In this document: positions 1 to 8,674 of the stretch, in pieces
Numbering within the stretch: position 1 is the stretch's first letter
Layout: each line of letters begins with the position of its first letter
DNA from: an uncultured Paraprevotella sp.
GTDB lineage: Bacteria > Bacteroidota > Bacteroidia > Bacteroidales > Bacteroidaceae
Assembly: GCA_900546665.1 (NCBI GenBank)
Contig: URDY01000001.1
Span: forward strand, 124,001 to 188,000
DNA: 64,000 nucleotides
Reading direction: 5' to 3'
The notes under the pieces: generated by a model
The model's database searches: none
What the model saw: the letters and a program-made list of their open reading frames with translations, nothing else
Told to the model about the DNA's origin: nothing
Made by a program: the position numbers and the translations under genes

Positions 1-230
1 CCTGCATGCACAAAACGTACCGTAAGAAGTGAGCTTGTCACTGACGATTGCAACATAGCCGTGACTAATGCTCCCGTCAGCAATGATGTCATACGGTTGG
101 TAGCTAAAGAATCTAAAATATGACGAAGTTTATTGCCTGCCATCTTTTGTAAACTCTCGCTCAGCAAATTCATACCATACATTAACATTCCGAGACAGCC
201 CAAAAGTTTTAAAAATGCTAAAACCACCAT
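1..230 (-). CDS. Na/Pi cotransporter family protein, N-terminal part only
   Basis: The gene runs off the left edge, leaving the first 76 codons. The ATG at 230-228 opens a hydrophobic segment (MVVLAFLKLLGCLGMLMYGM) and then SLQKMAGNKLRHILDSL and ALVTAMLQSSVTSSLL. This is the layout of the first half-repeat of Na+/phosphate cotransporters (PF02690), whose hallmark is a QSS motif. Family members import phosphate with sodium across the inner membrane and often carry a C-terminal PhoU-like domain, which cannot be seen here. The motif reads QSSVTSS rather than the common QSSSATT. It is divergent to the kinase at 317, with an AT-rich 86-base gap between them. Confidence 0.8.
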   Translation of the reverse strand, partial: MVVLAFLKLLGCLGMLMYGMNLLSESLQKMAGNKLRHILDSLATNRMTSLLTGALVTAMLQSSVTSSLLTVRFVHA

Positions 231-316
231 CGTTTCCACTATATTAGTCAAATAAATTACTTTTTCTCACCGTAAATCTTTAATTTTAAGCACTTAAAAT
301 CTAAAATTTTACTTTT

Positions 317-1978
317 ATGGTACAAGAAGTGCAAATCAGATGCAAAAATAACAAAAAATCTATTAATATCCCTATCGGAAGCACACTTTGGGACGCCTAT
401 GTCGCTCTAAAACTAGAAATGCCTTATGGACCAGTCAGTGCCAAAGTCAATAACAAAGTAGAAGGATTACATTACCGTTTTTATAATGCCAAGGATGTAG
501 AATTTCTTGATCAGACTTCCCCTTCAGGCATGCGGACATATACCCGTTCTTTATTTTTCGTATTGGTAAAAGCCACTAAAGACCTGTTCCCCGACAGCAG
601 TATAAAAATAGAAATGCCCATATCCAGAGGTTATTACTGCGATTTGCGCATCGGTCGCCCTCTGACAGATAAAGATGCTCAAGACATAGAACAACGAATG
701 AGAGAAATTGTCAATCAGGATATTCCTTTTCACCGCATTCAAAGTCCTACAGAAGAGGCTATCGAACTGTTCAGATCAAAAGGAATGCTCAGTAAAGTCA
801 AATTATTGGAAAGTTCCGGCACCATATATACCCACTACTATAAACTTCAAGATACCGTCAATTATTTCTACGGTTCACTGCTTCCAAGCACAGGCGGTCT
901 CAAAGTGTTTGGTGTAATCAGATATTATGACGGTTTGCTGCTTCGCATCCCTTCCAGAAAAAATCCCAACGAACTGGAAGAAATCATTCCTCAAGAAAAG
1001 ATGATGGAAATATTCAAGGAACATCATCACTGGCAAGAAATTGTAGGTCTTAACACTGTAGGAGATTTCAACAGAGCATGTCAGGAAGGTCACGCTACAG
1101 ATATGATTAACGTAGCAGAAGCCTTGCAAGAAAAAAAAATAGTCAAAATTGCAGATGAAATTCAGGCACGTCCTGACGTCAAACTGATTTTAATTTCCGG
1201 CCCATCCTCCAGTGGAAAAACCACTTTTAGCAAGAGATTATCCATTCAGCTCATGACCAATGGGTTACACCCCTACCCGATTTCACTGGATGATTATTTT
1301 GTCAACCGCACAGACACCCCTAAGGATAAAAACGGAGATTATGACTTCGAATCACTTTATGCTTTGGACATCCCATTCTTCAATGCCCAATTAAAAGATC
1401 TTATGGACGGAAAAGAAATAGAACTGCCACGGTTTAATTTTCAAAAGGGAGAAAGAGAAAAAAGCGGAAAGAAAATACGGTTAGAAAAAAACATGATACT
1501 GATCCTTGAAGGTATCCACGCACTCAATCCAGAACTCACACCACAAATACCCGATATTCAGAAATACAGAATATACGTATCCGCACTGACTACCATCATG
1601 CTTGATGTACACAACTATATTCCTACTACAGACAACAGACTGTTAAGACGCATCATACGAGACTATAAATACAGAGGATATTCAGCATTGGAAACAATCA
1701 GAAGATGGCCTAGCGTACGGGATGGAGAGGACAAATGGATATTCCCCTATCAGGAACAGGCAGACGCCATGTTTAACAGTGCCTTACTATTTGAACTGGC
1801 AGTAATAAGAAATCAGGCACTACCCATATTGGAACTCGTTCCTGAAAACGCTCCCGAATATTCGGAAGCATACCGCTTACGTAAATTCCTCAGGTATTTT
1901 ATACCAATGTCGGACAACGTCATTCCTCCGACTTCACTTTTAAGAGAATTTTTGGGAGGAAGCTCTTTCCAATATTAA
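317..1978 (+). CDS. Nucleoside (uridine) kinase with ThrRS-like N-terminal domain
   Basis: This 553-residue protein has two parts. Residues 1 to about 260 resemble the TGS and second additional domains at the front of threonyl-tRNA synthetase. Residues about 285-553 form a phosphoribulokinase/uridine kinase P-loop domain with Walker A GPSSSGKT at 295-302, followed by SLDDYFVNR and a YDFESLYALD segment typical of uridine kinases. The expected reaction is ATP-dependent phosphorylation of a nucleoside in the cytoplasm. Ordinary Udk is about 210 residues, so the long front part sets this subfamily apart. It is common in Bacteroidota and Firmicutes and its true substrate is not certain. The gene stands alone and converges on nadB. 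Confidence 0.8.
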   Translation: MVQEVQIRCKNNKKSINIPIGSTLWDAYVALKLEMPYGPVSAKVNNKVEGLHYRFYNAKDVEFLDQTSPSGMRTYTRSLFFVLVKATKDLFPDSSIKIEMPISRGYYCDLRIGRPLTDKDAQDIEQRMREIVNQDIPFHRIQSPTEEAIELFRSKGMLSKVKLLESSGTIYTHYYKLQDTVNYFYGSLLPSTGGLKVFGVIRYYDGLLLRIPSRKNPNELEEIIPQEKMMEIFKEHHHWQEIVGLNTVGDFNRACQEGHATDMINVAEALQEKKIVKIADEIQARPDVKLILISGPSSSGKTTFSKRLSIQLMTNGLHPYPISLDDYFVNRTDTPKDKNGDYDFESLYALDIPFFNAQLKDLMDGKEIELPRFNFQKGEREKSGKKIRLEKNMILILEGIHALNPELTPQIPDIQKYRIYVSALTTIMLDVHNYIPTTDNRLLRRIIRDYKYRGYSALETIRRWPSVRDGEDKWIFPYQEQADAMFNSALLFELAVIRNQALPILELVPENAPEYSEAYRLRKFLRYFIPMSDNVIPPTSLLREFLGGSSFQY

Positions 1979-2024
1979 TCAGTTCTCTAGCTATAAAGAA
2001 AACGTGGATTATCCAAACCTATAA

Positions 2025-2060
2025 CAGCTGCATTCTTTAATAAGAAAAAGAATGCAGCTG
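2025..2060. terminator. Bidirectional hairpin between kinase and nadB
   Basis: CAGCTGCATTCTTT is followed after 8 bases by its exact complement AAAGAATGCAGCTG, a 14-bp perfect stem between two convergent stop codons. There is no long T-run on the plus side. The hairpin probably ends both transcripts. Confidence 0.7.
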
Positions 2061-2079
2061 CCATAAATATTCCCTTTAC

Positions 2080-3669
2080 TTATTTCTGATCATAAGCATG
2101 CTTAGGATAATCAATAGTATAATGTAACCCACGGCTCTCTTTCCGTTCTATAGCCTGGCGCGTAATCAGATAACCTACATTGATCATATTGCGCAACTCA
2201 CAAATATCTTTTGTGGCTTTCACACGCTTGAACAGTTCTTCTGTTTCTTCATACAACAAATCCAAACGAGTCCAGGCACGTTTCAAACGCAGATCGCTTC
2301 TGACAATACCTACATAATTACTCATAATCTGGCCAACCTCTTTCATATCCTGAGCAATCAGCACCTTTTCCTCATTTGTCATCGTTCCCTCATCATTCCA
2401 TTCAGGAACCTTGTCGTTAAATTCATATTGGTCAATGACACTTAAACTATGCTTTGCAGCCGCATCAGCATATACAACAGCTTCAATAAGGGAATTGCTA
2501 GCCAAACGGTTTCCTCCATGAAGTCCCGTACAAGAACATTCACCTACAGCATAAAGCCTTTTTATGCTGGACTGACCATTTAAATCCACCTTGATTCCTC
2601 CGCACATATAATGAGCACAAGGTACAACAGGAATATACTGTTTCGTGATATCAATTCCAATACTCAAACACTTGGCATATATATTGGGGAAATGATGTTT
2701 GGTTTCTTCCGGATCTTTATGCGTCACATCCAAACAGACATGATCCAGTCCGTGAATCTTCATTTCCTTATCAATAGCTCTTGCTACAATATCCCGGGGA
2801 GCCAAGCTTAAACGTTTGTCATATTTCTGCATAAATTCCTCACCATTGGGCAAACGCAATATACCACCATATCCTCTCATCGCTTCCGTAATAAGGTAAG
2901 CTGGATGAGTTTCCCCTGGATTGAATAATGCTGTGGGATGAAACTGTACGAATTCCATACCCTGCACAGTTCCTTTTGCTCTGTAAACCATAGCTATGCC
3001 ATCTCCTGTGGCAATATTGGGATTGGTTGTTGTAGCATAAACAGCACCAGTACCTCCTGTAGCCATCAAAGTGACCTTTGAAAGGAACGTATCAATTTTA
3101 TTGGTGTCCGGATCCAATATATAGGCTCCATAACACTCGATATCCGGTGTACGTCGCGTCACTTCTATACCCAAATGATGCTGTGTGATAACCTCTACTG
3201 CAAAATGATTTTCCAAGATTGTAATGTTAGGTTCCCGACGTACAGCCTCCATCAGACCACGTTGAATTTCAAATCCGGTATCATCGGCATGGTGAAGAAT
3301 ACGGAATTCAGAATGTCCTCCCTCTCGATGCAAATCAAACTCTCCTGTATCCGTCTTATCAAAATTAACGCCCCATTTTACCAAATCCTTTATACCTTGC
3401 GGAGCATTTCTAACGACTTGTTCCACAGCCTCGGGATCACTGATAAAATCACCGGCGATCATCGTATCCTGGATATGTTTTTCAAAATTATCTAATTCTA
3501 AATTTGTCACAGAAGCAATACCTCCTTGGGCTTTTGCCGTATTCGCTTCATCCAAAGTCGTTTTACAGACAATAGCCACCTTACCTTTACCGGCACGGGC
3601 CACTTTAAGCGCATAACTCATTCCAGCTACACCGGAACCAATTATCAAAAAATCAAATTTACGTATCAT
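2080..3669 (-). CDS. nadB: L-aspartate oxidase
   Basis: This flavoprotein oxidises L-aspartate to iminoaspartate, the first step of de novo NAD synthesis; in anaerobes fumarate can be the electron acceptor. The 529-residue protein starts with the FAD-binding segment FLIIGSGVAGMSYALKVA and carries TAKAQGGIAS, GGHSEFRILHHADDTG and CAHYMCGGIKVD, all standard for NadB and the related SdhA/FrdA family. A C-terminal helical domain with DLRLKRAWTRL is present. No nadA or nadC lies next to it. A -7 like TAGTTTTG (complement of 3693-3700) lies just upstream of the start. Confidence 0.95.
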   Translation of the reverse strand: MIRKFDFLIIGSGVAGMSYALKVARAGKGKVAIVCKTTLDEANTAKAQGGIASVTNLELDNFEKHIQDTMIAGDFISDPEAVEQVVRNAPQGIKDLVKWGVNFDKTDTGEFDLHREGGHSEFRILHHADDTGFEIQRGLMEAVRREPNITILENHFAVEVITQHHLGIEVTRRTPDIECYGAYILDPDTNKIDTFLSKVTLMATGGTGAVYATTTNPNIATGDGIAMVYRAKGTVQGMEFVQFHPTALFNPGETHPAYLITEAMRGYGGILRLPNGEEFMQKYDKRLSLAPRDIVARAIDKEMKIHGLDHVCLDVTHKDPEETKHHFPNIYAKCLSIGIDITKQYIPVVPCAHYMCGGIKVDLNGQSSIKRLYAVGECSCTGLHGGNRLASNSLIEAVVYADAAAKHSLSVIDQYEFNDKVPEWNDEGTMTNEEKVLIAQDMKEVGQIMSNYVGIVRSDLRLKRAWTRLDLLYEETEELFKRVKATKDICELRNMINVGYLITRQAIERKESRGLHYTIDYPKHAYDQK

Positions 3670-3768
3670 ACTCCTTTATCATTTGGTTAGTGCAAAACTA
3701 CTCAAAAACTAAATTGCTTATAATGATATTTATAAAAAAAATTGTATCTTTCGCCCAAATTGATTATT

Positions 3769-4173
3769 ATGACACGCACCTTTCATGCAAAACTAAGTAA
3801 AAAGACGCTGTTTTTATGTCTTTTACCGAGCACAGTAATGGCTATTTATTTTTTTTGGATCAAATGGCCTCTTATCGCATTCATATTTATCATATTCATG
3901 GTCATTATCATCGAACGGCTCATTCACACGGCCTATATCATTACCTCAGATGACAAACTGATTATCTTTAAAGGAAGGTTCTCACAAAGCAAGACTATCC
4001 CTCTGTCTGATATCAGGACCGTTGAACATATCAAACCATCTTCAGTCAACTTTATGACAAGTCGGGATATTGTCTGCATTACCCTAAAAAACGGAGGAAT
4101 TAAACTTATCTCCCCTTTTCCCGCCAATGATTTCTGCAATTATATCAACAAAAAAATCCATGAAAAAAACTGA
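3769..4173 (+). CDS. Small membrane protein with bacterial PH-like domain
   Basis: This 134-residue protein has two adjacent hydrophobic segments near the N-terminus (around LFLCLLPSTVMAIYFFWI and PLIAFIFIIFMVIIIERL). A soluble C-terminal part follows with the pattern of bacterial PH domains of the YdbT/DUF1200 kind: YIITSDDKLIIFKGRF, then IPLSDIRTVEHIK. I chose the ATG at 3769 over an upstream TTG because the earlier region looks like a promoter (TATCTTTC at 3746-3753). It overlaps the next gene by 14 bases, so the two are probably co-expressed. Its function is unknown; family members are membrane-anchored adaptors or sensors. Confidence 0.65.
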   Translation: MTRTFHAKLSKKTLFLCLLPSTVMAIYFFWIKWPLIAFIFIIFMVIIIERLIHTAYIITSDDKLIIFKGRFSQSKTIPLSDIRTVEHIKPSSVNFMTSRDIVCITLKNGGIKLISPFPANDFCNYINKKIHEKN

Positions 4174-5365
4174 CGGACTCATCATTTTACTGCTGATATC
4201 ATTTTTCCAGACGAGCCATGCCATTGCTTCAGGGCTCGTCCGGCATAACGACATAGAAGACAGCACATGGATATCCGACTTGCACAAAGATATTACCGAC
4301 CTGACCAACAATGAGTGGTTTGAAAAGACGCAGTTGGGATTATGTATTTATGACCTGACTACCGACACTGTCTTATTTGAACATAATCCCCACCAAAGAC
4401 TACGTCCGGCCTCAACACTGAAACTGCTTACCGCCATCACGGCACTTTCCGAACTGGGTGGCGCTTACCAATTCAATACCCAATTACATTATACAGGCTT
4501 TGTACAGGACAGTGTCTTACATGGCGACATATATGTCACCGGAGGATTCGATCCACGTTTCGGATATGACGATATGCAAGCTTTCATCAACGCAATCTCT
4601 ACATTGGCCATTGATTCCATCACAGGAGGATTATATGCAGACTTATCATTAAAAGACACTCTAAAATGGGGCTACGGCTGGTGTTGGGACGACGACATGC
4701 CTGTTCTGACGCCCTTATTGTACGAAGGAAAGAACCATTTTATCGACAAGATGATTCAACAAATGCAGGAAACCGGCATTTCATGCCATCATACCGGCCC
4801 AAAAGACTGTCCCCAAGAAGCAATAGAATTATGTACACGAAGCCACTCCATCGACCAGATATTGATTCCCATGATGAAAGAAAGCAACAACCTATATGCT
4901 GAAGCCTTATTTTATCAGCTAGGGAAGCTACAGAAAAAAAAATTTGCCTCCTACAAAGAAGCCAGTCAGCCTATACACCAAATGACCCATAAACTCAATG
5001 TAAGCCATGAAGGTTGTCTGATAGCAGACGGAAGCGGCGTTTCACTGTACAACTATATTACCCCCAGTGTTGAAATCGCATTTTTGCGCCATGCCTATAA
5101 TCATCAGGAAATTTTCCAGCACTTATACAATTCATTACCGATTGCAGGAAAAGACGGCACTTTAAAAAACAGAATGAAAAAAGGAGCCGCCCATAAAAAC
5201 ATACGTGCCAAAACAGGAACTCTGGAAGGTATTATAAGTCTGGCCGGATATGCCCAAGCCTCTAATTCCCATCTACTTGCATTCTGCATCATCAATCAGG
5301 GAGTTGATGATGTCCGAAAAGCACGTGACTTTCAAGACAGAATCTGCGAATTGCTATGCCAATAA
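4160..5365 (+). CDS. dacB: PBP4-type D-alanyl-D-alanine carboxypeptidase/endopeptidase
   Basis: This periplasmic peptidase of family S13 trims or cuts peptidoglycan cross-bridges. From the ATG at 4160 the 401-residue protein begins with a signal peptide (KKTDGLIILLLISFFQTSHA). It carries the three penicillin-binding motifs: SxxK as STLK at residues 85-88, SNN within KESNNLYAE, and KTG within RAKTGTLEG. It is shorter than E. coli DacB (about 477), with a reduced insert between the first two motifs. The longer reading from 4127 would add 11 residues in front of the signal peptide and is unlikely. Its start lies inside the upstream PH-like gene. Confidence 0.88.
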   Translation: MKKTDGLIILLLISFFQTSHAIASGLVRHNDIEDSTWISDLHKDITDLTNNEWFEKTQLGLCIYDLTTDTVLFEHNPHQRLRPASTLKLLTAITALSELGGAYQFNTQLHYTGFVQDSVLHGDIYVTGGFDPRFGYDDMQAFINAISTLAIDSITGGLYADLSLKDTLKWGYGWCWDDDMPVLTPLLYEGKNHFIDKMIQQMQETGISCHHTGPKDCPQEAIELCTRSHSIDQILIPMMKESNNLYAEALFYQLGKLQKKKFASYKEASQPIHQMTHKLNVSHEGCLIADGSGVSLYNYITPSVEIAFLRHAYNHQEIFQHLYNSLPIAGKDGTLKNRMKKGAAHKNIRAKTGTLEGIISLAGYAQASNSHLLAFCIINQGVDDVRKARDFQDRICELLCQ

Positions 5366-5473
5366 GCACCAATTCTTTGTTTCATAAGACTCTTCCTAAC
5401 CTGAAAACAGACTTTATCATAGGCCAAACAGCAATTTAAAGTTTGAGAATTCTTTTTTTAGTAAAATTCTCAC

Positions 5474-5481
5474 TATCTTTG
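5474..5481 (+). promoter_or_regulatory. Bacteroidota -7 box TATCTTTG before the 131-residue gene
   Basis: TATCTTTG fits the Bacteroidota -7 consensus TAnnTTTG exactly and sits 29 bases before the ATG at 5511. The expected -33 position holds only a T-run. Confidence 0.6.
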
Positions 5482-5510
5482 TATTTAAATTCATAAGGTC
5501 TTTATAAAAG

Positions 5511-5906
5511 ATGGAGTTCAAAAGGAAAATATTATGGAATCTGCTGATGACAACAACAATAGCCATCATCACATTTCTTTGTACTTTTGAAACAACCACA
5601 CCAAACGATCAGAACACATCTATAAATGTTCACAAAACCTCACGGTGTCTGACCACTCACCATGAATATATAAAAAACGACGTTGCCTATATTTTCTTTA
5701 CTGATATATTCATTCCTTCCTATGCGACAGGTTGCTCTGTGAATGAATATCAATACAGTTTGAAATTACCGTTACAGGATTCTTTCCTGACACGTATAAA
5801 AGGACTAAACAGGAGCAACCAGACAAATACAATCCACCTGCACAGTATATCCATCATTATCAAGGATATATCCAGTCATTTATGCAGATGGCTCATATAC
5901 ATATAA
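5511..5906 (+). CDS. Hypothetical protein, unrecognised
   Basis: This 131-residue frame lies between the peptidase gene and the nuo operon. I do not recognise it. The first 25 residues form one hydrophobic segment (ILWNLLMTTTIAIITFLCTF) that could be a signal anchor. The remainder is Ser/Thr/Asn/His-rich, has three Cys, and contains no known motif. Support for a real gene is the exact TATCTTTG box upstream, the well-placed ATG and the complete frame. Against it are its odd composition and a stop only 6 bases before the nuo promoter. It could be a fast-evolving small membrane protein or a spurious frame. Confidence 0.4.
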   Translation: MEFKRKILWNLLMTTTIAIITFLCTFETTTPNDQNTSINVHKTSRCLTTHHEYIKNDVAYIFFTDIFIPSYATGCSVNEYQYSLKLPLQDSFLTRIKGLNRSNQTNTIHLHSISIIIKDISSHLCRWLIYI

Positions 5907-5911
5907 TCATG

Positions 5912-5919
5912 TATCTTTG
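5912..5919 (+). promoter_or_regulatory. nuo: Probable promoter of the nuo operon (-7 TATCTTTG)
   Basis: This is an exact match to TAnnTTTG, 101 bases before the chosen nuoA start and directly after the preceding stop codon. No clear TTTG is seen at the -33 position. Confidence 0.6.
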
Positions 5920-6019
5920 TACAAGCATGTAATTAACTATTATTCAAGTATATTACATGCCATTTTTTATATCCAGTCATTATCTGTCTATAAACAATTC
6001 AAATAATATATTCGATCAA

Positions 6020-6376
6020 ATGACAAATTTTATTATTCTATCTGTTGTCCTTATTGCAGCTGCAGTGCTTGTAGGGGCAGCATTGACAGTGGCACGGCTC
6101 ACTGCGCCACGCAGCAATAACCCCCGTAAAGGAGAACCTTATGAATGTGGTATGCCGCCTCGTGGAGGGGCCTGGATGCAGTTTAAGGTAGGATACTATC
6201 TGTATGCAATTCTATTTCTCATGTTTGATATAGAAACTGTATTTCTGTTTCCTTGGGCAGTAAGATGCACAGGCATGACTGCCTCTGCCGGAATGCTTAG
6301 TATAGGATTGTTCATGTGTGTGTTGGTGCTGGGATTGGCCTACGCCTGGCGGAAAGGAGCTTTACAATGGAAATAA
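6020..6376 (+). CDS. nuoA: NADH-quinone oxidoreductase (complex I) subunit A
   Basis: This 118-residue membrane subunit of complex I has three transmembrane helices. The diagnostic signature is PYECGMPPRGGAW followed by QFKVGYYLYAILFLMFDIETVFLFPWA, matching the conserved loop and second helix with its acidic residues (split here by the length rule: FKVGYYLYA, then FDIETVFLFPWA). I chose the ATG at 6020; an in-frame ATG at 5957 would add 21 polar residues before helix 1. The stop overlaps the start of nuoB by 10 bases. First gene of a ten-gene operon. Confidence 0.93.
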   Translation: MTNFIILSVVLIAAAVLVGAALTVARLTAPRSNNPRKGEPYECGMPPRGGAWMQFKVGYYLYAILFLMFDIETVFLFPWAVRCTGMTASAGMLSIGLFMCVLVLGLAYAWRKGALQWK

Positions 6377-6978
6377 AAAATATTCCTGCTCCGAAGGACA
6401 TGCAGAATCAGGAAATGAATGAAAACGAAGTCCTCGTCAAAATGGCTGAAGAACTCAACGCTACAGGCGCCGGAGTCATAGTAGGCTGGGCCGACAAGCT
6501 CATTGACTGGGCACGCAGTAATTCTCTCTGGTCACTGACTTTCGGTACAAGCTGCTGCGCCATTGAATTCATGGCGCTTGGAGCTGCTCAATATGATATG
6601 GCCCGTTTCGGTTTTGAGGTTACACGTAACTCACCACGCCAGGCAGACATGATTATGGTCCTGGGTACCATAACTCACAAAATGGCTCCTGTACTGCGCC
6701 GTCTTTATGATCAGATGGCTGAACCCAAATACGTGATAGCTGTTGGAGGATGTACTATTTCCGGTGGTCCTTTTATCGGATCTTATCATGTGATTGACGG
6801 AATCGACAAGATAGTACCCGTTGATGTATATATTCCGGGATGTCCGCCGCGTCCTGAAGCCTTTTATTACGGCATGATGCAGCTACAGCGTAAAATCCGG
6901 CTTGAACCTTTCATTGCTGCAAAAATCAAAGATAAACATCATTCATTCAACCAAAAGGAGGACAACAACAATGACTGA
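6367..6978 (+). CDS. nuoB: Complex I subunit B (iron-sulfur N2 cluster)
   Basis: NuoB binds the last [4Fe-4S] cluster (N2), which passes electrons to quinone. Ligand motifs are visible: GTSCCAIEFMALG (Cys63-Cys64), VGGCTISGGPF and YIPGCPPRPEA. I chose the ATG at 6367 because it follows a suitable spacer and overlaps nuoA by 10 bases; an upstream in-frame ATG at 6316 lies deep in nuoA. The 203-residue length is normal. The C-terminal tail, rich in Lys, Asn and Asp, overlaps the nuoCD start by 8 bases. Confidence 0.95.
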   Translation: MEIKNIPAPKDMQNQEMNENEVLVKMAEELNATGAGVIVGWADKLIDWARSNSLWSLTFGTSCCAIEFMALGAAQYDMARFGFEVTRNSPRQADMIMVLGTITHKMAPVLRRLYDQMAEPKYVIAVGGCTISGGPFIGSYHVIDGIDKIVPVDVYIPGCPPRPEAFYYGMMQLQRKIRLEPFIAAKIKDKHHSFNQKEDNNND

Positions 6979-8620
6979 TCTGCATACAGAAAGCTCTATT
7001 AACCCAGAAGACATACTTAAAAAGTACTGCCCGCAAGCCCAAGCTGAAAACCAGGACAGTCCCAATGGCGCAGAATGTGTCTGGATCATTCCATGCGAAG
7101 AAATTCCTTCAGTTTGCACGAAACTAAAATCTGAAGCCGGCATGGACTTCCTGTGGGATATGATGGGTACAGACGAAGGCGATATGCTCACAGGAGTATA
7201 TTACTTCCTTGAACGGACAAGCGACAGCAAAACGCTTGTTTTGAAATCCACAGCCAAAGAATGGATGCCTACTGTCAGCCATATATGGCAGGCTGCGTTG
7301 ATCAAGGAAAGGGAAATAATGGACTTTTTTGGTCTGAAATTCACAGACCATCCGGATATGCGCCGGTTATTTCTTCGCGAAGACTGGCATGGGTATCCGT
7401 TAAGAAAAGACTATAAACCGGATCCGCTTGACAACGAATTGTCAGATGAAACAAATGCCGATACGACTGTCTGCTACAGCTTAAACCCGGCTACAGGAGA
7501 AATTGAGGCCCAACAAAAAGTCATTTTTAATGAAGGCGATTTTGTGGTCAACATTGGTCCGCAGCATCCATCCACTCATGGTGTATTACGCATGCGTACG
7601 GCTATTGAAGGTGAAACCGTCAAACGCATCGACCCTATCCTGGGATATATTCACAGAGGTATAGAAAAACTTGCAGAACAGCGTAATTACAGACAAACTC
7701 TGGCATTGACCGATCGTCTGGATTACCTCAGTGCACATCATAACCGCCATGCCATGTGTCTTTGCGTTGAAAAGGCCATGGGCATCGAGGTTCCCCCACG
7801 TGCACAGTGTATACGAACCATGATGGACGAGCTGCAACGTATTAATTCTCATTTGCTGTTCTTCTCCTGTCTGGCAATGGATATGGGTGCACTTACTCCT
7901 TTCTTCTATGGATTCCGTGAAAGGGAAATGATTCTTCATATTATGGAAGAAACAACAGGTGGACGTCTCATACAGAACTACTATAAATTCGGAGGAGTTC
8001 AGGCAGACGTACAGCCGGATTTCATCCAAAAGGTCAAGGAATTCACTTCACACATGAGAGAGGTATTCAAAGACTACGATAACATCCTGACCAAAAATGT
8101 CATTGCACAGAACCGACTTATGGGAGTTGGCCTGCTTTCCAAGGAAGACGCCATAAGTATAGGCACAACAGGAGGTACCGGACGTGCTTCAGGATGGGCA
8201 AACGATGTCCGCAAGCGTCATCCTTATGCATGGTACGACCGTGTGGACTTCAAGGAAATCATCTATTCACACTGCGACAGTTTCGACCGTTACAAGGTTC
8301 GTATGGATGAAATTCTGGAATCATGCCACATTCTTGACCAGTTGGCAGACATGATGCCCGAAGGCCCTGTTTGCTGCAAGACACCTGCCATTATCAAATT
8401 ACCGGCCGGAGTATATACAGCTTCAGTAGAAGCCAGCAGAGGCAACTTCGGTGTCTGCATCGTCAGCGATGGCGGTAAGACACCAACAAGATTGCACTTC
8501 CGGTCAACAGGTTTGCCATTAGTACAGGCCATGGACACAGTATGCAAAGAAGGTAAAATAGCCGACCTGATAGCAATTGGCGGTACTCTTGACTTTGTCA
8601 TTCCGGATATTGACCGATAA
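6971..8620 (+). CDS. nuoCD: Complex I subunits C and D fused
   Basis: This 549-residue fusion joins NuoC (30-kDa subunit, residues about 1-180, with REIMDFFGLKFTDHPDMRRL and DWHGYPLRKDY) to NuoD (49-kDa subunit, with VNIGPQHPSTHGVLRM, GYIHRGIEKLAEQRNYRQ and PDIDR at the end). NuoD forms much of the quinone site with NuoB. Fusion of C and D is also known in E. coli. A strong ribosome site AAAAGGAGG lies at 6953-6961 within nuoB, supporting the ATG at 6971. The next gene is nuoH: nuoE, F and G, which would normally stand here, are missing, and only 54 bases separate the two. Confidence 0.95.
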   Translation: MTDLHTESSINPEDILKKYCPQAQAENQDSPNGAECVWIIPCEEIPSVCTKLKSEAGMDFLWDMMGTDEGDMLTGVYYFLERTSDSKTLVLKSTAKEWMPTVSHIWQAALIKEREIMDFFGLKFTDHPDMRRLFLREDWHGYPLRKDYKPDPLDNELSDETNADTTVCYSLNPATGEIEAQQKVIFNEGDFVVNIGPQHPSTHGVLRMRTAIEGETVKRIDPILGYIHRGIEKLAEQRNYRQTLALTDRLDYLSAHHNRHAMCLCVEKAMGIEVPPRAQCIRTMMDELQRINSHLLFFSCLAMDMGALTPFFYGFREREMILHIMEETTGGRLIQNYYKFGGVQADVQPDFIQKVKEFTSHMREVFKDYDNILTKNVIAQNRLMGVGLLSKEDAISIGTTGGTGRASGWANDVRKRHPYAWYDRVDFKEIIYSHCDSFDRYKVRMDEILESCHILDQLADMMPEGPVCCKTPAIIKLPAGVYTASVEASRGNFGVCIVSDGGKTPTRLHFRSTGLPLVQAMDTVCKEGKIADLIAIGGTLDFVIPDIDR

Positions 8621-8674
8621 ACCGATATCGTCAACATATAAAAATAGAACGAATAAAAGTAATACTTATCATTT

